From Candidatus Cloacimonadota bacterium (GTDB taxonomy: Bacteria > Cloacimonadota > Cloacimonadia > Cloacimonadales > Cloacimonadaceae), in NCBI GenBank assembly GCA_028703735.1, contig JAQVMI010000006.1:1-15994 (forward strand): a stretch of 15,994 nt of DNA, in the 5' to 3' direction. This document shows, piece by piece, positions 1 to 8,300 of the stretch; position 1 is the first letter of the stretch; every line of letters starts with the position of its first letter. A program made the translations under genes and the position numbers. The notes beneath the pieces are model-generated. The model did not search any database, was not told the origin of the DNA, and saw nothing but the letters and a program-made list of their open reading frames with translations.

Positions 1-2032
1 CTGGTGATGGTTGTGGTTCTGGTTGTACTTCCAGAGATGTCCAAAAGTCCCGCATTCACATTCAGGCTTTTGGTATTCCCCAAACGGACAGTGCTGCCCG
101 GCATGATGTAAAGAGCAGCGTTGCTGCTATTTATATTAATGTTTCCGGGGCAGGTGAGGTTCAACCCATTGGTATAAAAATTGCCATTTTCAACGGTAAA
201 ATTCCCGGAATTGGCGAGGTTTATGTGGAAAATCATCGTTACATCCACAGAACGATTTCCATCTTTGGATTCAGAATCCACAGTTCTGCCGGAGTCAGAT
301 TTGTCAATAACGATATTGGTGAAACCCATGCTGGAAGAATAATAGGCGATAGTCTGTGCCATATTTCCCACAAAGGAAAAAGTGTTATTCGTATCATTGG
401 CTATAGAACCTGTGCCATTAACGGTAACAACACCCCCAACCTTATGGACAAATCCATTGCCCATATCTTGCCAGATGCCGCTTCGGATACTGAGACTATT
501 ACTTAGGGTTACAGGTTTTTCAAAGTAACAACGGGTGCTGCTGGATTTATAGATGATAAGGCTATTAGCACTTATTTCTGTTCCACTGCGGGAGATAGTT
601 TGGTCTGTATCACCATCAAAAACTAAAACACCTTGTTGAACGTAACCTACTGATTCTCCATAGGTAGTGTTATAGTCATACATATCTCCAGCAACATGGA
701 GTTCGCTTAAAGAACTAAAGCATGCCAAAGACTGGATATTCAGGTTTTTCACATAGGTATCCCCATCTGAGCCTGATCTATAGTATCCCGAGATAAGATT
801 CATGGTGTTGGCTACCTGCACTTCCGTTCCATCCACCTGCCAAAGAGAAGATGTTGCCCCAGATTTCTGAAGGGTAAAGTTCCAGAAAACCTCATCGGAG
901 TAAATATACTGTGTTCCCAAGCCATCGAATATCACGGTGGATTGTCCTTGGGTAAATCCGGCGTCACCTACCTGATTGTTCCAGTCCCGTCCAATATTGA
1001 TAGTTTGCGTGGAAGCATTGAATACCCCGTTCTGAATGATGAGGTCTCGGTTGATATATATAGTGCTTCCCAGATTTATGGTATTGGAACGGGTTAGTTC
1101 ACGGGTATTACCTTCTTTATCCATAGCCATAAGGGGTGCCTGAGGCAGGTTTGCCTCCTCTCTGCTGGCAGCTTTGTTGATATAGAGATTGTACAGGCTT
1201 CCATAGCTCATGGCAAGGCTGGCATCGGTGGAGCCATATAGCTCCAGAATCCCGCCGGTGGGGTTAAATCCTGTACGGTTTGCCTGGAAACCACCTATCG
1301 TCCGGATGGTTCCTCCGGTGATGTTTGAGCTAAAGGTGTAGGTGGTGGAATTGAATATTTGAATCCCTTGGTTTTTGAAATCCAGGGTACCACCGCTCAT
1401 TGTCAAGCTTGCATTGGCTCTCAGCGACCAATCGGATTGCGTTGTACCGCCATAGATGTTTACTGTGCTGCTTCCGGCGATTGCCAATGATCCATTCAGA
1501 TCAACATAACTGTCGTTATTGGTAAGATTTATTGTCGCTGCATTCTCGGCACTAATAAAGCCGTAGATACCGAGATCCGCCAAATCATTGGCAGTAAAGG
1601 TACCTGCAATAATCTTAATTCCACCTGCCGTCCAATCATATTGGGCACAGGTTACCACCGCGGAGCTGCTGTTCATGCAAAAATTACCGCTGGCTTTATT
1701 CACTTCCAGGATATTGAAAGTCTCGGTATAATTGCAATACTGATCAGCAGTGCCATTAAAGATCACCCTGGAACTACCTTCGGTGAAAGCAGCAAGTCCC
1801 ACCAGATTGTTCCAGTCTCCGGCGATGCTGATGGTATTAGACTGGGGATTTAGCACTCCACTTTCAATAGATAAATTTCCTCTAATATCAATATTGCCTC
1901 CCAGGTTAAGAGTATTGGAACGGGTTAGTTCGCTGGGATTGCCTTCTTTATCGATAGCAATAAGAGCTGATCGGGGCAGGGTTTCTTCCTCTCTGCTGGC
2001 AGCTTTGTTGATGATGATATGGTGCAGGTATC
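1..2032 (-). CDS. C-terminal continuation of the frameshifted beta-solenoid surface protein (partial, runs off the window)
   Basis: I translated this stretch codon by codon on the minus strand. It is open with no stop from about 2032 to base 1, in a frame shifted relative to the ORF that starts at 5269. It continues the same repeat family: an 'N-x-L-x-x-W-N-N' strand (about 1800), a 'YCNYTETFNILEVNKA' strand (about 1740-1690), 'TANDLADLGI', 'INLTNNDSYVDLNG', 'VNIYGGTTQSDW', 'GGTLDFKNQGIQIFNS', 'GGTIRTIGGFQANRTGFNP' and 'LELYGSTDASLAMSYGSL'. A charged linker follows (about 1085-1185), then more short strand repeats such as 'VTVNGTGSIANDTNNTFSF'. It has no start codon or ribosome site of its own. 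An in-frame TGA lies just upstream of the junction, so it is best read as the 3' part of the gene starting at 5269. The true C-terminus, and any sorting or anchoring domain, lies outside the window. Confidence 0.8.
1159..1776 (-). repeat. Solenoid module copy C (~620 bp)
   Basis: Runs from 'RVIFNGTADQYCNYTETFNILEVNKA' through 'TFTANDLADLGI', 'NNDSYVDLNG', 'TLDFKNQGI' and 'LELYGSTDASLAM' to 'INKAASREE'. It lies about 835 bp from copy B and shares long identical tracts with copies A and B. One example is an exact 30-base match between 1699-1728 here and 4257-4286 in copy A. Confidence 0.8.
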
Positions 2033-5000
2033 ATAACTCATGGAAAGGCTGGCATCGGTGGAGCCATATAGCTCTAGTGTTCCGCCAGTAGGATTAAATC
2101 CTGCGCGGTTTATCTCGAAACCACCTACCGTCCGGATAGTTCCTCCGCTGATGTTTGTTGTAAAGGTGTAGGTGGGTGAATTGTAGATGCGAATCCCCTG
2201 ATTCTTGAAATCCAGGGTTCCTCCGCTCATGGTAAGGACAGCATTGCCCCCATAAGACCAATCAGAGGTAGTGGTGCCGCCATAGACGTTTAAGGTTCCT
2301 TCACCACTGATGCTGACATCTCCGTTCAAATCCACATAGCCGTCATTATTGGTCAGGTTGATTATTGCGTTGTTAATGACGACGAAGGTGCCCTTTATGC
2401 CGGTATCAGCCAAATCGTTGGCAGTAAAAGTTCCCTGCGAGATGCTAATACCTCCCGCACTCCAATCATAGCTCGCACAGGTAACAACAGTGGAAGGGCT
2501 GTTCATCCAGAAATAACCACCCAATTTATTGATTTCCAGGATGCTAAATGTCTCGCTATAGTTGCATTGTTGATGGTTTCCGCTTCCATTAAAGATCACT
2601 CTGCCGCTACGCTCAACGAAGGCATTGATGCCCACTTGGTTTTGCCAGTTTCCGCTGATGGTGATGCTGTAGTTTGAAGCGCTTACATCCAGGATACCAG
2701 CTTGGATAGTAAGATCACCCTTGATGATGAGGTTACTGGCAAGGGCAAATCCGGTATTAGTCTCTATTATCACATTGGGCAGCCAGTTTCCATTGCTTAC
2801 ATTTATAGTGTGGGTAGAGGCAGAGAGATTGGAAGTTAGCTTCACAGTTCCCGCTGCTGGCTGGAAAGTTCCGGCATTTATGGCATTGATGGCATCACAG
2901 ATGATCTCTGAACTGCCAATAACAGTATTGGTAGAGCCTGCATTTATGATCAACGCATTATTCACTGCATTAAATGTGCTGTTTTCCAGATTTAGAACTC
3001 CGCGTAGGGTGGTATCTCGGGGAATTGAGGAATCATAAAAGGTAAAACTGCCGTCCACGATAGAAAGATTGCTGGTAGTTGCAAATATCGGCTTGCCCTG
3101 CACCGTTGCTGTGGTGGCGTGGATATCCAGCTTGCCGTTCAGGATCAGAGCACCGTTCACTGTCAGGTTGCGGCTGCCCATATCCAGTTCGTTGCCCGCA
3201 GTGATGGTAAGGTTGCCCGCCACGAAGAGGTTCTGGCCTCCAGTTAGAGTGTAAACTCCGCCAGTGGTGGCAGTCCCGCCGATGTTCAGGGTGCCGAACT
3301 GCATCGTGCTGCCACGGATATCAATACTACTCGTGGAAGTGCCAATAAGATTGGTAATTACGGCTATGGGCAGGATGAGATTGGCGGGAGTATAGACCGT
3401 CCAGTTTCCGGTGGTTTCCAGTGTGCCGAGGGTGATGTCGTAGTTACTACCCCACCAAGATATCCCGTTCGTGGCAAAGAGTTTGGCACTGGAGTTGTTC
3501 ATCCTGAGGGTGCCGGAGGTCGTAGCGCTGGAACAACTCAGCTGATAACTTTGCAGATTGCAGACGCCATCTCTGATATCGAATGTGTTTGTGACGACAA
3601 CATTGGTAGCCAAGTTGACCGTGTTTGCACGGGAAACATCGCGAGGTTCTCCAGAGCGGTCGTCTCCGAAGTAGGTGGGTTGAGGTACCGAATCCTCTTC
3701 GCGGGTGGCGGCTTTGTCGATGCGCAGGCTAGACAGCGAGCCGGCGTTCATGGTCAGCGTGGCGTCCGTAGCACCATACATTACTACATATCCCTGTTCG
3801 GGAGCAAACGAGCTGCGGTTGCAGGTAAAGCTGCCTACGGTGCGGATATCGGGGACGTCGAAGAAGTCGCTGATGATGGAGTAAGTGAAAGTGTAGGTAG
3901 GCGAATTGTAGATATTGATGCCCACATCCTTGAAATCGAGGGTGCCACCCTCGTACATGGTCAGGCTGGCGTTACCGCCATAGCTCCAATCTGATGTTCC
4001 GATACCTCCATAAACGTTTATAGTACCGCCGTAGTTGAAGGTCATGCTGCCGTTTAGGTCAACCCAGCTATCATTATTGGTTAGATTGATGATACCATCA
4101 ATGTTTACCCAGTAGGAGCCGAAGATGCCGGTATCCGCCAAATCGTTGGCGGTGAAGGTGCCATTTATCACTTCAATTCCTCCGGCAGTCCAATCGTATT
4201 GGGCACAGGTAACCACAGTGGTGCTGCCGTTTACCCGCAAAGATCCACCAGATTTGTTCACTTCCAGGATATTGAAAGTCTCGGTACTATTGCAATACTG
4301 ATGAGCCGTACCGTTAAAAATAACACGGGCTGTGCTGCCTTCTGTGAAAGCAGAGGGACCGACAATGTTTTCCCAATTCCCGGCGATTGTGATGTTGTGA
4401 GTTTGGGGGGAAAACACTCCGCTTTCTATGCGCAGCTTACCCTTCACAGTTAGGGGATAAGAAAGACTGGCAGTTCCGGTTTGGCTAAAGGTGATGTTCT
4501 GCAGAAAACAATTGGGGTTTTTTAGGGAGATTGAAGGGTTTGCCCCGTCCATCATCACAGTGCCGGAGTTGAAATTGATTTTCCCATTGTCGCTGCTGAG
4601 GTTGTTATCCGTGATGCTCCCCTTTACGGTAATGGTTCCGGCATAATTATTGATCATGGTGCTGCCGGTGTAATTGTAGATATTGCTGTTCAGCGTGAAC
4701 GGCTGAGTTGTGGCACTTGAAATCGTCAGGCTGGCAGGATAGGTCTTGTAAGCTTCAACGGCTGGCATTTGGGTTGCAGAGCTGTAATTGATCAGATTTG
4801 CGCTGGTGCTGCCATTGAACTGGATGATTCCATAGGTCATCTGAATGTTTGATCCAGATTGAAAGGTCATGTTCCCCTGCAAATTGATCCTAGGGTTCAG
4901 AGAGCCTATAGAGGCAGTGGAGCCGGATTCCCAGGAGATGTTTCCCGTGGAAACGATAGGACCACCGCTGTTCATCACCAGATTACCATGCATGGTCATG

Positions 5001-5269
5001 TGCCGCACGTTTAGGGTATAAGAACCGCTGATAGTAAGGGTGGCTCCACTTTGGAGGATCAGGTCACGGCAATTGCCGGTAGCCCAGATAACCTGAGGAC
5101 TGCGGGTAGTACCGGCAGGAATAACTACATCAGTAGTGAGGGTGGGAACTGTTCCCGAACTCCAGTTGGAACCGGTATCCCAATTGATGGATGTGGCACC
5201 TGTCCAGTTCACGGCAGCCAAAAAGGCTACCCATAAAAGCATTGTGGCGAGTGTTACAACGAATTTCAT
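1925..5269 (-). CDS. Secreted beta-solenoid (adhesin-like) repeat protein, N-terminal 1114 residues, ended by a frameshift
   Basis: The protein begins with a Sec-type signal peptide: MKF, a hydrophobic stretch to about residue 18, and a likely cut near 'AFLA'. The mature chain opens with 'NWTGATSINWDTGSNW' and 'VPTLTTDVVIPAG', the W-x-G...NW...P...D-V-I-P opening common on bacterial surface solenoids. The rest is short G/N/S/T-rich strands ('GNLTI..GG.L.I') that predict a right-handed beta-solenoid. I see no catalytic domain. Start choice: ATG at 5269 has AAGGAG five bases upstream. Residues 316-525 and 887-1079 are two copies of one module. After residue 1079 the frame is lost and the last ~35 residues ('CTISSSTKLPAERKKP...IPAN') are out-of-frame sequence ending in TAA at 1927-1925. 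Likely a surface or extracellular adhesin, possibly co-transcribed with the large gene 98 bp upstream. Its function is inferred only from architecture. Confidence 0.85.
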   Translation of the reverse strand: MKFVVTLATMLLWVAFLAAVNWTGATSINWDTGSNWSSGTVPTLTTDVVIPAGTTRSPQVIWATGNCRDLILQSGATLTISGSYTLNVRHMTMHGNLVMNSGGPIVSTGNISWESGSTASIGSLNPRINLQGNMTFQSGSNIQMTYGIIQFNGSTSANLINYSSATQMPAVEAYKTYPASLTISSATTQPFTLNSNIYNYTGSTMINNYAGTITVKGSITDNNLSSDNGKINFNSGTVMMDGANPSISLKNPNCFLQNITFSQTGTASLSYPLTVKGKLRIESGVFSPQTHNITIAGNWENIVGPSAFTEGSTARVIFNGTAHQYCNSTETFNILEVNKSGGSLRVNGSTTVVTCAQYDWTAGGIEVINGTFTANDLADTGIFGSYWVNIDGIINLTNNDSWVDLNGSMTFNYGGTINVYGGIGTSDWSYGGNASLTMYEGGTLDFKDVGINIYNSPTYTFTYSIISDFFDVPDIRTVGSFTCNRSSFAPEQGYVVMYGATDATLTMNAGSLSSLRIDKAATREEDSVPQPTYFGDDRSGEPRDVSRANTVNLATNVVVTNTFDIRDGVCNLQSYQLSCSSATTSGTLRMNNSSAKLFATNGISWWGSNYDITLGTLETTGNWTVYTPANLILPIAVITNLIGTSTSSIDIRGSTMQFGTLNIGGTATTGGVYTLTGGQNLFVAGNLTITAGNELDMGSRNLTVNGALILNGKLDIHATTATVQGKPIFATTSNLSIVDGSFTFYDSSIPRDTTLRGVLNLENSTFNAVNNALIINAGSTNTVIGSSEIICDAINAINAGTFQPAAGTVKLTSNLSASTHTINVSNGNWLPNVIIETNTGFALASNLIIKGDLTIQAGILDVSASNYSITISGNWQNQVGINAFVERSGRVIFNGSGNHQQCNYSETFSILEINKLGGYFWMNSPSTVVTCASYDWSAGGISISQGTFTANDLADTGIKGTFVVINNAIINLTNNDGYVDLNGDVSISGEGTLNVYGGTTTSDWSYGGNAVLTMSGGTLDFKNQGIRIYNSPTYTFTTNISGGTIRTVGGFEINRAGFNPTGGTLELYGSTDASLSMSYDTCTISSSTKLPAERKKPCPDQLLLLSIKKAIPAN
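1991..2612 (-). repeat. Solenoid module copy B (~620 bp), contains the frameshift
   Basis: Same order of strands as copies A and C: 'RVIFNGSGNHQQCNYSETFSILEINKLGG', 'TANDLADTGI', 'NNDGYVDLNG', 'SDWSYGGNAVLTM', 'GGTLDFKNQGIRIYNS', 'IRTVGGFEINRAGFNP', 'LELYGSTDASLSMSY'. The frame breaks a few codons after the last of these strands. The bases just downstream of the module, including an exact GTTAGTTC-type tract at 1912-1931 repeated at 1081-1100, also match copy C. Confidence 0.8.
2028..2036 (-). other. Single-base frameshift site in the solenoid gene
   Basis: The minus strand reads ATGAGTTATGATACCTG here. The sister copy about 830 bp downstream reads ATGAGCTATGGAAGCCTG. Inserting one G (TATGGATACCTG) restores 'MSYGYLHHIIINKAASREE', which matches the sister 'MSYGSLYNLYINKAASREE' in register. 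The missing base is therefore one of a GG pair (CC on the plus strand) near 2032. Everything downstream to base 1 is then in frame. No slippery heptamer is apparent. Either a sequencing or assembly error or a genuine mutation would explain it. Confidence 0.8.
3702..4330 (-). repeat. Solenoid module copy A (~630 bp)
   Basis: The first copy along the protein, about residues 314-523: 'RVIFNGTAHQYCNSTETFNILEVNKSGG', 'TANDLADTGIFGSYW', 'NNDSWVDLNG', 'SDWSYGGNASLTM', 'TLDFKDVGINIYNS', 'DIRTVGSFTCNRSSFAP', 'SLRIDKAATREED'. It differs from copies B and C by a few residues inserted around 3850-3880 ('IISDFFDVPD'). It lies about 1710 bp from copy B, roughly twice the B-to-C spacing, and the sequence between is more diverged solenoid. 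Confidence 0.75.
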
Positions 5270-5280
5270 CTTTTCTCCTT
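5270..5280 (-). promoter_or_regulatory. Ribosome binding site of the second solenoid gene
   Basis: The minus strand reads ATAAGGAGAAAAGATG. AAGGAG lies five bases before the ATG at 5269, a strong match to the anti-Shine-Dalgarno sequence, and it fixes the start. Confidence 0.75.
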
Positions 5281-5320
5281 ATATGTTATATGGTTCGATT
5301 AGCTTTAGCTATAACCTTTC

Positions 5321-5362
5321 TTGATAGCAGGGAGCGGCAAAAAGCACACCCCTGCCTATCAA
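5321..5362 (-). other. Intergenic 12-bp stem-loop between the two large genes
   Basis: On the plus strand TTGATAGCAGGG (5321-5332) pairs with CCCTGC (5350-5355) and TATCAA (5357-5362), leaving C5356 as a one-base bulge and a 17-base loop. It begins only six bases after the stop of the giant gene. No run of T follows on either strand, so it is not a standard intrinsic terminator. It may stabilise the upstream message, reduce read-through, or act as a factor-assisted terminator. The stem is directly visible; the role is inferred. Confidence 0.5.
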
Positions 5363-5367
5363 ATTCC

Positions 5368-8300
5368 TTATTTGAAATAGTCTCTTGCCACATCTGTGGA
5401 AGCTGTCACTTTGTAGAAGGACTTCTCCGTTATTATGGCATCAGTCCTGGTGCGGTTTGCGGTTGTGGCTATAGGTGCACCCCAATCTGCCACATATGGG
5501 CTAAGGGAACGGTATATCTTGTAGGAAACAGCACCCGGAACCACGTCCCAGTTTAGCACCGACGCTCCTGCCAGGATTGTGATGCTGAGGTTTGTTGGCG
5601 CAGTTAAGGCAAGCATCGGGGTGCTGAAGCTAAGTTCATTGCCATAAGCCGTTCCGGCAGCGTTAATCGCAAAAGCCCGCACAAAGTAGGTGGTGTTTGG
5701 TAGCAGATTTTCCATCAACAGGTTGTAATCCAAAGCTACTGGCAGCTTCAGGGTGTAAAAGTCATCTGCTGTAGTAGGTTCTGGACTTTGACCCCAGCAG
5801 ATTCCACAGATGGTGATTTCGCTAAAACCATCGGAACTCACTATTCCTCCAGAACCGGCAGAACCACTGGAGATATCTGTTATTGGTTTGGTTGTTAATA
5901 CCGGCTTTGTGATGCCAATGCCGGAGACCATCACTGCTTCAGTTTCTGCACCTGTGCTGCTGACAAGAATACTATCGGCGAATACTCCTCCACTGGCAGG
6001 GGCAAAGCGAACCAGGATGGTTTCGAATACCGATCCGGAGCTTGGAGCTATGCTTACTTCGGAGCTGTAATCTCGCTGTTTGCCACTTTCACTAAGGGCA
6101 ATCTGGAAGCCTGTGGGAGCAGTAACAATCAGATTGGTGCTAAGCCCTGATCCTGCCACAAGGAATGATTTTATAGCCGAGTTTTCTCCCACTATTATGC
6201 TACCAAAGCTTTCCAGCACCATAGGCGAAGCAGAAACCAAAGGAATACTAAGGGTGATGAAGGTTACCGATTCGCTATATACGGTTCCGGCAAGGTTGGT
6301 GGCATAGGCACTAACATAGTATTGTGTGCCTGGCAGCAGATCGGTTAGATAGCTGGCATATATTCCGCTTCCTTCTCCATCGGAAGTGTGTTCATCGGCA
6401 AGAGTTGGATCGGGCAATTCGCTGATGCACACTCCTCTTGCAGTTATGGCGCTTCCTCCATCATCAGTGATGTTTCCTCCACTGGTGGCACTGGATTGGG
6501 TGATATCAACTACTTCTATTGCAGTAAGCGTGGGAATTGCGATTCCAGTTCCGCTAAGGGCTACCTCTAATTCCGGCACATCCAGGGTAACAATGGATAC
6601 AGTGCCGGAATAGGGCTGCGCTTGGGTAGGTTCAAAGAATACATAGATGGTTGTTTCTGCCAAAACACCGGCAACCGGGTAAAGGGTTATCTGGTCTGTT
6701 GTTGCCCGCTCGCTTCGTCTGCCGGAATTGAGTGAGATTCTGAATCCTGCGGAAGCATTCAGTCCTACGTTTCCAGATAGATCGGAGCCTGATACAGTGA
6801 AGCTTTGCGCAGCAGAGGTGGTGTTTATTATTACTGATCCAAAATCTATCGGGGAAGCTGGGGTTACTATTAATTGCGGGTTTAAGGTAACAAAGGAGAG
6901 AACATCTCCATAGCTCCAGCCCAATTCGTTATAGGCAAAAGCGCAGTAGTATATCTGCTGCCCGGCTTCAAAGCCTATAGGAGAAGCGTCGTAGGTGTTA
7001 TTGCTGCCCGATACGAAGTAGTCATTGCCATTATTGATGGGATCGGGATCTGTTCCATACTTGAAGCCCCGCCAGCTAATCAATCCACCTGTGCTTATGA
7101 TCTGGGCGTTCAGTATTGCCGAACTGCTTGTTATTGATGTAGCAGCCAGGGTTTGCACTGTCGGAACACTGGCTCCGCTTCCGCTAAGCGCGATGGTTTG
7201 GGTAGCAAGGTGGTCTGAAGTTATGCTGATATTCCCGTTGTAAGCCTGGATGGCGGTGGGGGAGAATTTCACCGTGTAGGTTTCTAACTCTCCGGGGGAT
7301 AGGGTGTAAGCAACTGAGCTTGACCAGCGGTTGGGGTTAGATTCTTTTAAGCTGGACACAACTTCAGCTCTGGTGGCTGCCTGAATGCTGTACCCAGCAG
7401 GGGCAGTTATTGTGCCACTTAGATGCAGAGAACCGGTTGCTTCAATATTAAAATTCTGATTGGCGGTGGTTCCTGTTTGCTGAACCCCAAAATCTACCAC
7501 TACAGGGCTGATGCTGATGCCGGGGCTGCCGACAGATATTTCGATGGGAACAATCTTTACAGGCGTAATCGGATCGTTTGAGGTAATATGAATCTCTGCC
7601 TGATAAACACCATTATCCATTCCCTCTGTATAGATTTCAATTATGGGCACATCCGAAGCTCCGGGAGATAATACATTGAATATAGTGGTAGTTTCTCCAT
7701 AAAAACTGACCCAACCTGTGGGAGGATTGCTGCCTGTGATCACGATGTTATCGATATGGATGTCATTGCCATATTCGCTGATTCCCAAAAAACCAAGGTA
7801 CAGGTTGTGTTCATTGGCATAAGCCGAAAGGTTGATTGTGTGCTGCTGCCAGCCATAAGGAGAATTGTTGCGGATGATAGGTTCACCCACATTTTCCCAG
7901 TCTTCCTGCACTCGAATCATCTGAACCTGAATTCTATCGTAATCCGTAGCATAGCCACTGTCATGAAACATCCAAAAGCTAAGGTTGATATTGCTGTATC
8001 CGGTAAAATTAAGGATACCGGTACGCAGACGGGTTTGGTTTCCATCAAGGCAATTGTAGGAATTGAAATATGCCAGATACGATCCATCCTGAGGATTGTT
8101 GTTTTGCGGGTGAACCGTGCCGGTGGAGCGATTCCACACGCCTGCTGTACTTACTTGCTGAACCACAGAAGTGCTCCATCCTGTGGGAGGGAAGCCGGTT
8201 TCGAAGCTTTCAGCCATAATAACATCTCTGGAGCGGGTGGGATATTCGATAGTGGCATTATAGCTAAGGGCAGTATTTCCGCTATCGGTAATGGAAAGGG

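Noticed and set aside
2010..2040. Programmed ribosomal frameshift at the break
   Set aside because: No slippery heptamer, and no stimulatory stem or pseudoknot noticed by eye. The neighbouring copy simply has one more G, so deletion or error is the simpler reading.
3551..3994. Plus-strand open frame of 147 codons
   Set aside because: It lies opposite solenoid module A, has no ribosome site, and its translation resembles no protein. It is a shadow of the minus-strand gene.
1..5269. CRISPR array, because of regularly spaced repeats
   Set aside because: The repeats are ~620-bp coding modules at ~830-bp or larger spacing with conserved reading frame, not short direct repeats with unique spacers.
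5281..5320. Promoter for the second solenoid gene in the intergenic gap
   Set aside because: TATAAC-like hexamers exist, but no -35 partner at 16-18 bases was convincing in this AT-rich stretch.
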